DNA of 21,543 bases from a virus: positions 1-21,543 of the IMG/VR virus record IMGVR_UViG_3300031684_000014; one strand, written 5' to 3'. Positions 1 to 7,316 of the stretch are shown one piece after another. The notes below the pieces were generated by a model that saw only the letters and a program-made list of their open reading frames with translations, ran no database searches and was not told where the DNA came from. Each line of letters starts with the position of its first letter. Position 1 is the first letter of the stretch. The position numbers and the translations under genes are program-made.

Positions 1-150
1 AAAGTTCTGTTTAAGGTAACCCCTTTTTCTAAACGGACCCTCATCCTAGCTGAGGACTGGCTACCAGCAGAAAAAAGGTACAACGGACCACCTCTAGAAG
101 AGGTGCAACTTGTTGAAAAAGAAGGGAGATACCTCCCAAGAGACCTTTAA
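1..150 (+). CDS. C-terminal end of an unknown protein (5' partial)
   Basis: Frame 1 is open from the first base to a TAA at 148-150 and gives 49 residues, so the true start lies upstream of the window. The visible part is of mixed charge with no motif I recognise. It ends in a Leu-Glu-Glu-Val stretch and a basic/acidic tail. A hairpin follows, then the reductase gene 62 bases later on the same strand. Codon use (AAA, GAA, CTA) resembles the downstream phage genes, which supports real coding. No function can be assigned. Confidence 0.6.
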   Translation, partial: KVLFKVTPFSKRTLILAEDWLPAEKRYNGPPLEEVQLVEKEGRYLPRDL

Positions 151-158
151 ATAATAAT

Positions 159-183
159 CACCCCCCGCTTAACGGTGGGGGTG
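159..183 (+). terminator. Intergenic hairpin, possible terminator or mRNA processing element
   Basis: CACCCCC (159-165) pairs perfectly with GGGGGTG (177-183) around an 11-base loop. The hairpin sits between the end of the first gene and the reductase ribosome-binding site. The following sequence is GTAATA-like rather than a T-run, so it may be a leaky terminator or a 3'-end stabiliser rather than a full stop. Confidence 0.45.
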
Positions 184-212
184 TAATACTAGAAACTACC
201 ATAGGAGGACTA

Positions 213-2315
213 ATGAATTCATCCGAACTACCTACTTCTTACCAAAAGTTTATTGCCCTTTCTCGTTATGCTCGATGGATTGAGTTCCTCCAAAGGCGAG
301 AAAACTACCATGAAACGGTAGATAGATACATTGATAATGTTGTCACCAGTGTTATGAGGGGTCACATTGGCGAATTAAGCCAAGAGGACCTTGATGTGAT
401 CTCAGAACTACGACAAGGTATTTATGATCTTGAAGCCATGCCTTCTATGAGGGCAATGATGACAGCAGGACCTGCTCTAGATCGAGATAACACGGCTGGC
501 TTTAATTGTGCTTTTCTTGTTGTTGACAACATCCATTCCTTTAGAGAAACTATGATTATCTTGTCAAACGGTACAGGTGTTGGTTTCTCTGTAGAAAATA
601 AGTTTGTGTGTGACCTTCCTGAAGTTGCAGAGACTATGACAAAAGTCCCTACACAAATTATTGTGGAAGACTTCAAAGAAAGTTGGGCGGATGCTTTGCA
701 TCAGCTTATATCCCTACTCTTTTCTGGCATTGAGCCTAGCTGGGACACAACTCGTGTCCGTAAAGCTGGTACCCCACTAAAAACTTTTGGTGGACGTGCT
801 AGTGGACCTGAACCGCTAGAAGATCTTTTTCATTTCGTTGTTAAAGTGTTTCGTGAGGCGAGAGGTCGCCAACTTAAAACACAAGAGTGTCATGACATAA
901 TGTGCAAGATTGCTCAAGTTATTGTTGTTGGTGGAGTCCGTCGATCCGCAATGATCTCGCTTTCCGACCTTGATGACGCTGAGCTTCGCATTGCTAAAGA
1001 GGGTGAATGGTATATTGTACATCCTGAACGTGCTCTGAGCAATAACTCAGTTGCATATGACCATAAGCCAAACGAAGCCACTTTCTGGGAAGAATGGCAG
1101 GCCTTGATTAAATCTGGTTCTGGTGAGAGGGGTATCTTCAACAGAGAAGCGGCACAAAGGATTATTAAAAAACACGGTCGTCGTATGACCCATGCTACAA
1201 GTGCTAATGACCCAAGTCGTTGGGAAAAGATTGACTTTGGCACAAATCCGTGCAGTGAAATAATCCTTCGTCCTTATCAGTTCTGTAACTTAACAGAGGC
1301 TGTTATACGGCCCAAAGATACCGTTGAAGATATTAAAGAGAAGATCCGCAAAGCGGTGATTCTTGGTACTATCCAATCTACTCTAACCCATTTCCCTAAT
1401 CTACGTAGTATCTGGAAAAAGAATACTGAAGAAGAAAGACTCCTAGGCGTGTCTCTTACTGGTATTATGGATAACCCTCTAATGACTCGTAAGAACTCTG
1501 GTCTGGAGGCAACCCTTGATTACTTCAGGGGGTATGCTGTAGAGGTGAACCGTATTTGGGCAAATAAGCTAGGCATTAATCAGTCTGTTGCTATTACTTG
1601 TGTAAAGCCTAGTGGTACAGTGTCTCAAATGGTAGATAGTGCCTCTGGCATCCATACTCGTTTTGCTCCATACTACCTTCGTACAGTACGAAATGATAAC
1701 AAAGACCCTGTTACCCTTCTTATGAAGGATCAAGGAGTGTACTGGGAGCCTAATGTTATGGAGTTTTTCAGTAAAGGTGGGCTTGCTATCGTGGAAGACT
1801 ATGAAAATCTTTCTAAAGACGAAGAAGGGAAAATCAATAACAACAGCTATGTCTTTGATATTAAGACTAAAACTCTTTTGAAAGAATATCAAGTAGTTGG
1901 AGAAGAAGAGTATAGCAGCACTGTATTCTATTTTCCAATGAAAGCGCCAGACAAAGCCGTCTTTAGGCATGATATGAATGCTATTGATCAGCTTAAGACT
2001 TGGCTTGTTTACCAAGATCACTGGTGTGAGCACAAACCATCTGTGACAATTTCAGTTGAAGATCACGAATGGGAAGAAGTAGGAAAATTTGTCTATGAGC
2101 ACTTTGACAAGATGTCTGGTGTTTCCTTCTTGCCTTACGATGGCGGGACTTATCAGCAAGCTCCTTATGCTGAAATCTCTGAAGAAGAATACAGAGAATG
2201 GAGCCGTGAACGTAGTGTAGAGGTTGATTGGTCTCTACTTTCATTTTATGAAAGCACCGACATGACAAAAGGTAGTCAAGAGCTAGCTTGCGTCGCTGGA
2301 GGTTGCGAAATCTAA
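213..2315 (+). CDS. nrdJ: Adenosylcobalamin-dependent ribonucleoside-triphosphate reductase (class II, monomeric RTPR type)
   Basis: Class II ribonucleotide reductase, which makes deoxynucleotides from ribonucleotides using a B12-derived radical; needs no oxygen and no small subunit. The 700 residues carry the expected cysteines. C99 sits in GFNCA. The thiyl-radical C347 and E349 sit in NPCSEI. C358 in FCNLTE lies 11 residues after C347, the same spacing as C408/C419 of the Lactobacillus leichmannii enzyme. C693 and C698 form the C-terminal redox pair (CVAGGC), with the same 5-residue offset as C731/C736. Also visible are SNGTGVGFSVEN (118-129) and GGVRRSA (240-246). Length is slightly below the usual 740. 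The start has a strong AGGAGG ribosome site at 203-208. A glutaredoxin lies four genes downstream. Gene identity is secure; its reductant is inferred. Confidence 0.95.
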   Translation: MNSSELPTSYQKFIALSRYARWIEFLQRRENYHETVDRYIDNVVTSVMRGHIGELSQEDLDVISELRQGIYDLEAMPSMRAMMTAGPALDRDNTAGFNCAFLVVDNIHSFRETMIILSNGTGVGFSVENKFVCDLPEVAETMTKVPTQIIVEDFKESWADALHQLISLLFSGIEPSWDTTRVRKAGTPLKTFGGRASGPEPLEDLFHFVVKVFREARGRQLKTQECHDIMCKIAQVIVVGGVRRSAMISLSDLDDAELRIAKEGEWYIVHPERALSNNSVAYDHKPNEATFWEEWQALIKSGSGERGIFNREAAQRIIKKHGRRMTHATSANDPSRWEKIDFGTNPCSEIILRPYQFCNLTEAVIRPKDTVEDIKEKIRKAVILGTIQSTLTHFPNLRSIWKKNTEEERLLGVSLTGIMDNPLMTRKNSGLEATLDYFRGYAVEVNRIWANKLGINQSVAITCVKPSGTVSQMVDSASGIHTRFAPYYLRTVRNDNKDPVTLLMKDQGVYWEPNVMEFFSKGGLAIVEDYENLSKDEEGKINNNSYVFDIKTKTLLKEYQVVGEEEYSSTVFYFPMKAPDKAVFRHDMNAIDQLKTWLVYQDHWCEHKPSVTISVEDHEWEEVGKFVYEHFDKMSGVSFLPYDGGTYQQAPYAEISEEEYREWSRERSVEVDWSLLSFYESTDMTKGSQELACVAGGCEI

Positions 2316-2330
2316 AGGAAAATATTAAAC

Positions 2331-3089
2331 ATGTATAATGAACATGTCCCCCTTATTGCACAGCAAGCGAAGTCTATTGAAGGCTTCCTTGCTGTGTGTA
2401 GGTTTACAATGCATTCAATTCGACGCCCTTTTAACAGAATTGATGTAGATAACAAAATTACCTCAACAACAGAAGAAGGTTGGTCACATCTTGTTGACAA
2501 CGTTGATAAGTACTTTGAAGCTGCAACAAGCGAAGAGTTTTGTCTCACTGATAGGTTTTACCACTTGCTGGATATAAAGGGTCTGAATCTTACAAAAGTT
2601 GGTTTTGTTCTGCAAATGTGTGGGCACCCCATAGGTTGCATTGATACACATCACATACAGGACTTTAACAAAAAGCACAAGTTTGAACTACCTAGTTCCC
2701 GTCCCTACAAAAGTATTAGGTGGGAGACAATATCAAAGTTATCAGACAGGGTTTTGAAAGCAAATAAAAAGCCAAATTACGATAATTCCCCCTACCCTAA
2801 TTACGAATACAACGTTTGGCGTAATCGCGATCTTGTAACTAGATATATCGGTCTATGTTATCACGAGCCAATGAAGAATCCAGAACACATGTGGAACTCT
2901 TGGTGTGATAAGATTGCTATTAAATACAATAAAGACTACAAAGATGGATACCAAGTATCCGCACATCATCTCTCTCACATTATAGGATTCCGAAAGGAAA
3001 TTGAAAATGGAAAGTTTGGAACCTCACTACTCTGGTCAAACAAATCAAATGATCAAGACAAATTCGAAGCTGCGTTGTGTGCTGTCTGA
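2331..3089 (+). CDS. Conserved phage protein of unknown function, HhH-like segment suspected
   Basis: A 252-residue soluble protein starting 15 bases after the reductase stop, with AAGGAAAAT upstream, so probably co-transcribed. The middle (about residues 85-115) reads as a helix, a turn with VLQMCGHPIGCIDTHHI, then another helix. I associate that pattern with a protein found in several marine phages, and it could be a helix-hairpin-helix-like nucleic-acid-binding element, but this rests on memory of the pattern rather than a search. The rest is rich in aromatic and charged residues (YNVWRNRDLVTRYIGLCYHE), with several cysteines and histidines not arranged as an obvious zinc site. The 3' end overlaps the next gene by about 80 bases. 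Function unknown. Confidence 0.75.
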   Translation: MYNEHVPLIAQQAKSIEGFLAVCRFTMHSIRRPFNRIDVDNKITSTTEEGWSHLVDNVDKYFEAATSEEFCLTDRFYHLLDIKGLNLTKVGFVLQMCGHPIGCIDTHHIQDFNKKHKFELPSSRPYKSIRWETISKLSDRVLKANKKPNYDNSPYPNYEYNVWRNRDLVTRYIGLCYHEPMKNPEHMWNSWCDKIAIKYNKDYKDGYQVSAHHLSHIIGFRKEIENGKFGTSLLWSNKSNDQDKFEAALCAV

Positions 3090-3273
3090 AACTCAATTCT
3101 ACGAGAAAGGGGCGTTGTATGACGTGTACAACGTAAAGCATGAACACGGTGAGAAAAATGCTCGTAGGTTCGTACAAGGATCTGACGGTATCTACGACGA
3201 TGTGGCTATGACTGTATCTAAATTCAAAGAGGAAAAGAATGGAAAACGAAACAAAGGGGCCTGCGACAAGTAA
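3007..3273 (+). CDS. Hypothetical protein overlapping both neighbours
   Basis: An 88-residue basic protein. I chose ATG 3007 because AAAGGAA at 2994-3000 is well spaced from it; TTG 3001 and ATG 3049 are the alternatives. It overlaps the previous gene by 83 bases and the next by 35, an unusually deep double overlap, so the true start could be the later ATG. The C-terminal half has FVQGSDGIYDDVAMTVSKFKEE and ends in a lysine-rich tail. Bases 3154-3194 inside it are the reverse complement (40 of 41) of 15421-15461, so it is a possible antisense target. No domain recognised. Confidence 0.5.
   Translation: MESLEPHYSGQTNQMIKTNSKLRCVLSETQFYEKGALYDVYNVKHEHGEKNARRFVQGSDGIYDDVAMTVSKFKEEKNGKRNKGACDK
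3154..3194 (+). repeat. Distant inverted repeat, left arm (41 bp, 40/41 to 15421-15461)
   Basis: The reverse complement of this segment matches 15421-15461 at 40 of 41 positions, and the match stops abruptly at both ends. Here it lies within a coding sequence and encodes KNARRFVQGSDGIY in the frame of the 3007 gene. The other arm lies at the 3' end of a membrane-protein gene beside the structured, gene-free region. Confidence 0.9.
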
Positions 3274-3745
3274 AGTCAAGCGTAAACCGGGACGGCCAAA
3301 GAAAGGGGATGAAGATCCAAAGATCCCTCAAAGAAAAACAGCAAGGAGAAAAATGGTATTGAAACGAGACAATGAACGAATTGTCCAAGACGTCATCAAA
3401 AGTTTGGCCGGGCGTAAAGAGGATCTTACAGTCGAAGTCTATATGTGTGACCCAATCACTCTTCTTCTTCTTCCCAAACTGGTAACTTCTCTCTCTTCTA
3501 ACTCTCTTATTCTATTTACTGATCCTGATGATAACCAATCAACAGTTATGAATAGGACGATTCACGGTTTGTCTAATACTCTGGATCGTGTAGAGTTCTT
3601 ACATCCATCACAAATGGGAATTGGATATGGAGAAATCCTAATCTTTGGTGAAACTGATTCAGTTAAGAAATTTCTGAAGATGCGGAAAAATGACTACAAC
3701 TATGAGGATCACTACAGTGAAATTATTGTGGCAGAGGAATTCTGA
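3239..3745 (+). CDS. Hypothetical protein with AT-hook-like N-terminus
   Basis: A 168-residue protein. The first 40 residues are very basic, with a KPGRPKKG core (residues 17-24) typical of AT-hook minor-groove binders, so DNA contact is plausible. The remainder (about 45-168) is a mixed alpha/beta domain with alternating hydrophobic segments (TVEVYMCDPITLLLLPKL, NSLILFTDPDD, GEILIFGETDSVKKFL), perhaps a small Rossmann-like fold. ATG 3239 has AGAGG about eight bases upstream and starts inside the preceding gene. The stop TGA 3743-3745 overlaps the next ATG. Function unknown. Confidence 0.75.
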   Translation: MENETKGPATSKVKRKPGRPKKGDEDPKIPQRKTARRKMVLKRDNERIVQDVIKSLAGRKEDLTVEVYMCDPITLLLLPKLVTSLSSNSLILFTDPDDNQSTVMNRTIHGLSNTLDRVEFLHPSQMGIGYGEILIFGETDSVKKFLKMRKNDYNYEDHYSEIIVAEEF

Positions 3746-3957
3746 TGAGTGATAATATAGAGACTCTTCTTGTTGAGAGGGAAGGGAAGTTTATCAAAGC
3801 TGAATTCGTTAGGGGAAGTATGAGCGGAAATTTGTCATACTTCTTCTCTGACATTATAACTGTGAAATATAAAGGTCAAGAGTATGATTTGAGATGGAAT
3901 AAATTTGAATCAGACTATAGGGGGATTGTAGATGGGAGATCTGTTATCTTACTCTAA
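3745..3957 (+). CDS. Small hypothetical protein
   Basis: A 70-residue protein whose ATG overlaps the upstream stop (TGATG), with AGAGGA nearby, so it is translationally coupled. Content is mostly beta-like: repeated V/I/L alternating with polar residues (IITVKYKGQEYDLRW, GIVDGRSVILL). It overlaps the glutaredoxin start by 26 bases. No recognisable motif, cysteine pair or membrane segment. Confidence 0.65.
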   Translation: MSDNIETLLVEREGKFIKAEFVRGSMSGNLSYFFSDIITVKYKGQEYDLRWNKFESDYRGIVDGRSVILL

Positions 3958-4222
3958 AGAAGATTTAGTAGTATTCACAAGAAAAGAATATTGCCCACAC
4001 TGCAATGATGTAAAGAGAATTCTTCGAGAACTCGAATTTGAATTTACTGAAGTTAATGCAACATCTATCCGGCCACTCTTTGTGGCAAAACACAGAACTG
4101 TTCCTCAGGTGTATTCTAAAGGGTTGTGTATAGGTGACGCAGACTCTATTTTCCTCATCTACGAGACTTACTCTTTAGAAAATGCTAGACGAATCATAAT
4201 TGAAGGAATCTATCCAAAATGA
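3932..4222 (+). CDS. Glutaredoxin / NrdH-like redoxin
   Basis: A 96-residue thioredoxin-fold protein for cytoplasmic dithiol exchange. The classical dithiol active site is CPHC at residues 21-24 after the beta strand LVVFTR. The cis-proline motif is TVP (56-58), and IGDAD (67-71) occupies the place of the usual GG-D glutathione/tail-recognition region. The start is set by AGGGGG about nine bases upstream of ATG 3932. The gene overlaps both neighbours, and its TGA overlaps the RIIA-like ATG (ATGA). In many phages such a redoxin lies near ribonucleotide reductase and reduces its C-terminal cysteine pair, and that role is inferred here from the nearby class II enzyme. Confidence 0.9.
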   Translation: MGDLLSYSKEDLVVFTRKEYCPHCNDVKRILRELEFEFTEVNATSIRPLFVAKHRTVPQVYSKGLCIGDADSIFLIYETYSLENARRIIIEGIYPK

Positions 4223-6423
4223 AGTTGATGCAAGAAGAACGTGATGTACGTACGAGCGTGTCTCAAGAAGGTCGTTTCAAAATTGCTGAGAATGCAAAGG
4301 CCTTTAAGGCTCTTATTGACGGTCTATACTCCCGCAAGGCGGAATCAATTACTAGGGAGATCTGGTCTAACGCTTACGACGCTCATACAGAACGTGGTAA
4401 CAAGGACCGCCCCTTTTCTGTTACGTTTCCTAGTTTGTTCAACAACGAGTTTAGGGTGCGTGATTATGGCTATGGATTGTCTCATGAAGATGTCATGGGA
4501 CTGTATACAACTGTGTTCCAATCTACAAAAGAGGATACAAACTCTCAAACGGGCAAGTGGGGTCTTGGTTCTAAATCGCCTTTCTCCTACACTGACACAT
4601 ACGGGGTTACATCTTGGCATGATGGAAAGCGTAGGGTCTATTCAGCAGTAATTGGTCGAGACGGTGTACCAACCATTAACTTGATGCACGAGGAAGACTC
4701 TAATGATGAAACTGGTCTAGAGGTAACTTTCCCTGTTGATGCTAGAGACGTTCAGTCTTTCCGGGATGCTGCTGAGTGGGTTTCTCTCGCCTATGACCCT
4801 ATCCCAGAGGGGTTTGAGCCTAAAAAGCGTATCAAATATGACATTGATAAAAAAGGTCTTTACAAGATAGGCAATTTCTGTGATAAAAACGGAAGCCCCG
4901 TAGGGATAGGGTATAACGAAACCATTGTTTTTGCTAAAATGGGTACCGTTCTTTATCCTATCAAGCCTAACGATTATGTTTCTTCTTCCGAAATTATTAC
5001 TCTAACAAAACTTTGTGGTCGTGATGACATTATTGTCCTACCCTTTGAAATGGGGGAACTTGAGATAACTCTGTCTCGGGAGGAGCTATCTTTCGGTAAA
5101 GATGAACCTACTGCTGACTCTATTAAAAAGAGAATTAATGAAGTATCAGATGTAATCTTAGAGGATACTCTTGAAGTAGTAAACAAATTTAAAACGCTTG
5201 AAGAAGCTAACAAATACTTTCGGAGTAGAGTTTCACATAACTATTTTAAGCAACAATACTTCACTTCTGCCAGTTCAATAGTAAAATTTAGTACTAACTC
5301 AAACCTAGAAAAATATGACCCAAAGAAACCGCAATATGGGAATGCTACTGTTTACAAAGAAGGTAGGTTTACTTCTGTTTGGGGCAAATTACTCAATTCC
5401 CATATTCTAACCGAGCTAGACCAATTTTCTTTTGCTTGGATAGATCATAAAGCCACAGCCAACGCAAAAATTACTAAAACAAATCATTTTACTGATTCAA
5501 TTTACCGGCTTACCACAGATCCAATTCTTATTATATCCGATCAAAGGAAGGGAGCGCCCCAAGCAAAGCATAATGCCAGACGTGTACATAAGTACCTAAC
5601 GGAAAAAGGTTTTAGTCGAGCTTCCTATGTTGAAATAACGGACGACAACGAGAAAGAAGCTCTGGATCAGATAAAGACCTATAAGTCTAGGCGTGCAAAA
5701 GAGAATAGGGGAACTATTTTTACCCACGAAATAGACTACACCCATCCTAAAAAGGGGAGGTCTCGTGTAAAACTCAGGGAACTGAAAGGGAATGGCAGCT
5801 TCCGTGGTTACGATACTACACTTGAACCTGAAGAATTTGATGAGGGTGGTTACTATCTTCGCATGTTTAGAAACGATATCCAAGACGGGGCTTTCAAGGA
5901 AAATTTTCTTCTCCCTAACTGGAAAAGTATTCTTGGGCTAAGTCCTGATGATAAAGTTGTTATTGTTCCTAAAACTATGTGGAGTCGATTTGATAAAGAC
6001 CCAGATTGGATTAATCTTGATGTCACTGCTAAAGAGGTAATTAATAGTGGAGAATACAAACGTCTTGTTAATCTGAGGCATTGCATAACTGCAAAAAATC
6101 GTATTAGTAATATCATAAATTCCTCTTACAATTCTTACACACTTCCGTTTTGGCCAAGCAGGCATATAAATGCTATAAGGCCAATCTATGAAAAACTTGA
6201 GAAAATTACCGCATCTATAACGAGGGATGATCTACACAAAATTAACTCAGTTAGGGCTGATGTTAAAGAGTCAGGACATCTTGTTTCTTACGATCGTATC
6301 ATTGAGGCAATCTCGAAAGAACGATCTTCCCTGTTTCCACTCCTATCTAAACTGAACGGATGGAATAAAGATACTGTTAAGCAGTATGAAGACCTAGTCA
6401 TGAACCAAAAAGGAAAGTTTTAA
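4219..6423 (+). CDS. rIIA: RIIA-like protein with GHKL-type ATPase domain
   Basis: A 734-residue relative of phage T4 rIIA, about the same length. The N-terminal 150 residues show a GHKL (Hsp90/gyrase/MutL) ATP-binding fold. The N-box is REIWSNAYDAH (47-57, with N51), the G1 box is RDYGYGLS (81-88, D82 and the two glycines) and the G2 box is GKWGLGSKSPF (112-122). The remaining residues have no clear motif; the C-terminus is helical. T4 RIIA with RIIB affects lysis and confers growth in lambda-lysogenic cells through a still poorly understood membrane-linked role. The gene is coupled to glutaredoxin upstream (ATGA) and abuts the RIIB-like gene downstream (TAATG), the same order as in T4. Family assignment is firm; the role in this host is unknown. 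Confidence 0.88.
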   Translation: MKLMQEERDVRTSVSQEGRFKIAENAKAFKALIDGLYSRKAESITREIWSNAYDAHTERGNKDRPFSVTFPSLFNNEFRVRDYGYGLSHEDVMGLYTTVFQSTKEDTNSQTGKWGLGSKSPFSYTDTYGVTSWHDGKRRVYSAVIGRDGVPTINLMHEEDSNDETGLEVTFPVDARDVQSFRDAAEWVSLAYDPIPEGFEPKKRIKYDIDKKGLYKIGNFCDKNGSPVGIGYNETIVFAKMGTVLYPIKPNDYVSSSEIITLTKLCGRDDIIVLPFEMGELEITLSREELSFGKDEPTADSIKKRINEVSDVILEDTLEVVNKFKTLEEANKYFRSRVSHNYFKQQYFTSASSIVKFSTNSNLEKYDPKKPQYGNATVYKEGRFTSVWGKLLNSHILTELDQFSFAWIDHKATANAKITKTNHFTDSIYRLTTDPILIISDQRKGAPQAKHNARRVHKYLTEKGFSRASYVEITDDNEKEALDQIKTYKSRRAKENRGTIFTHEIDYTHPKKGRSRVKLRELKGNGSFRGYDTTLEPEEFDEGGYYLRMFRNDIQDGAFKENFLLPNWKSILGLSPDDKVVIVPKTMWSRFDKDPDWINLDVTAKEVINSGEYKRLVNLRHCITAKNRISNIINSSYNSYTLPFWPSRHINAIRPIYEKLEKITASITRDDLHKINSVRADVKESGHLVSYDRIIEAISKERSSLFPLLSKLNGWNKDTVKQYEDLVMNQKGKF

Positions 6424-7217
6424 TGCAATACCCCTATACCTACACCCCGAAAGCAATCTCTATCTTCTTTAACGGCAAGTCGCATAACATCCCGAGTGAC
6501 TCAAAGAACTTTGATAAGCTTTGTGAACACCTTCTTTACGAGCCTCATGACCCTGAACTTATCACCAGTCTGATTGACCGTGGTCTTGCAATGTCTAAGT
6601 TTGCAGAAGGTTCTGACGTTATTGTCGACCTTGAAGCACAAACTATCACCTACAAGGGTGAAGAGCTTCATGGTGTTCTCGTAGATAAGATGCTTGATCT
6701 TGCTGACGAAGACGCTGACATTGAGCCCTTGGCTAACTTCCTTCGCAACATTGACCAGAATCCTAGCTACAACTCTCGTCAGTCTCTGTTTGCATTCCTT
6801 GAGCACTGGATGGCTCCTATCACAGAAGATGGGCACTTTGTGGCCTTTAAGAACGTTCGCGAGAACTACCGTGACATCCACTCAAATACATTTGACAATA
6901 GTCCGGGTAAGGTGTGCGAAGTTTCTCGACATCAGGTTGATGACAACATCAATAACACCTGCTCGCAGGGTCTCCACGTTGCAGCTACCTCTTACCTGAG
7001 TCATTTCTACTCTAACGGTAGTCGTACTGTTGCAGTTAAGGTAAACCCGGCAGACGTGGTTGCTGTGCCGCCGGATTACGGCAATGCCAAGATGCGTTGC
7101 TGCCGGTACGAGGTTCTTGAAGAAGTTGAGCCTAATAGTCTTGAAGAACGCTCTACAAGGGTCGTTTATGATCGTGATTACGATCAGGCCCCGAGTCATC
7201 GGGCGTTCCGAGTCTAA
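6423..7217 (+). CDS. rIIB: RIIB-like protein
   Basis: A 264-residue protein matching RIIB in position (directly after RIIA, TAATG overlap) and in motifs. The C-terminal half carries VAFKNVRENYRDIHS, a CSQGLHVAATSYL segment and VKVNPADVVAVPPDYGNAKMRC, which are the conserved RIIB blocks. The N-terminal 100 residues hold an acidic linker (LADEDADIEP). T4 RIIB is somewhat longer (312). It is expected to act with RIIA. A hairpin 25 bases after the stop probably ends or protects the transcript. Confidence 0.88.
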   Translation: MQYPYTYTPKAISIFFNGKSHNIPSDSKNFDKLCEHLLYEPHDPELITSLIDRGLAMSKFAEGSDVIVDLEAQTITYKGEELHGVLVDKMLDLADEDADIEPLANFLRNIDQNPSYNSRQSLFAFLEHWMAPITEDGHFVAFKNVRENYRDIHSNTFDNSPGKVCEVSRHQVDDNINNTCSQGLHVAATSYLSHFYSNGSRTVAVKVNPADVVAVPPDYGNAKMRCCRYEVLEEVEPNSLEERSTRVVYDRDYDQAPSHRAFRV

Positions 7218-7242
7218 TCGTCGGAACTGGTAATAAAACATT

Positions 7243-7269
7243 GGTCATCCCTCTTTCTGAGGGGTGGCC
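7243..7269 (+). terminator. Hairpin after rIIB
   Basis: GGTCATCCCTC (7243-7253) pairs over 11 bp, two of them G-U, with GAGGGGTGGCC (7259-7269) around the loop TTTCT. It sits in the only clear gap between the rII operon and the 730-residue gene. No T-run follows, so it may be a weak or factor-dependent terminator or an mRNA-end protector. Confidence 0.5.
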
Positions 7270-7316
7270 TACAAAACCAAACCTGTAAACTGAACTCCTA
7301 TAAAGGACCAGACCAA

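Noticed and set aside
2980-3279. Minus-strand frame containing VDTVRSLYEPTSIF, similar to the end of the 15264 gene
   Set aside because: The similarity is explained by the 41-bp inverted repeat, not by a second gene; the + strand frames have ribosome sites and operon overlaps.
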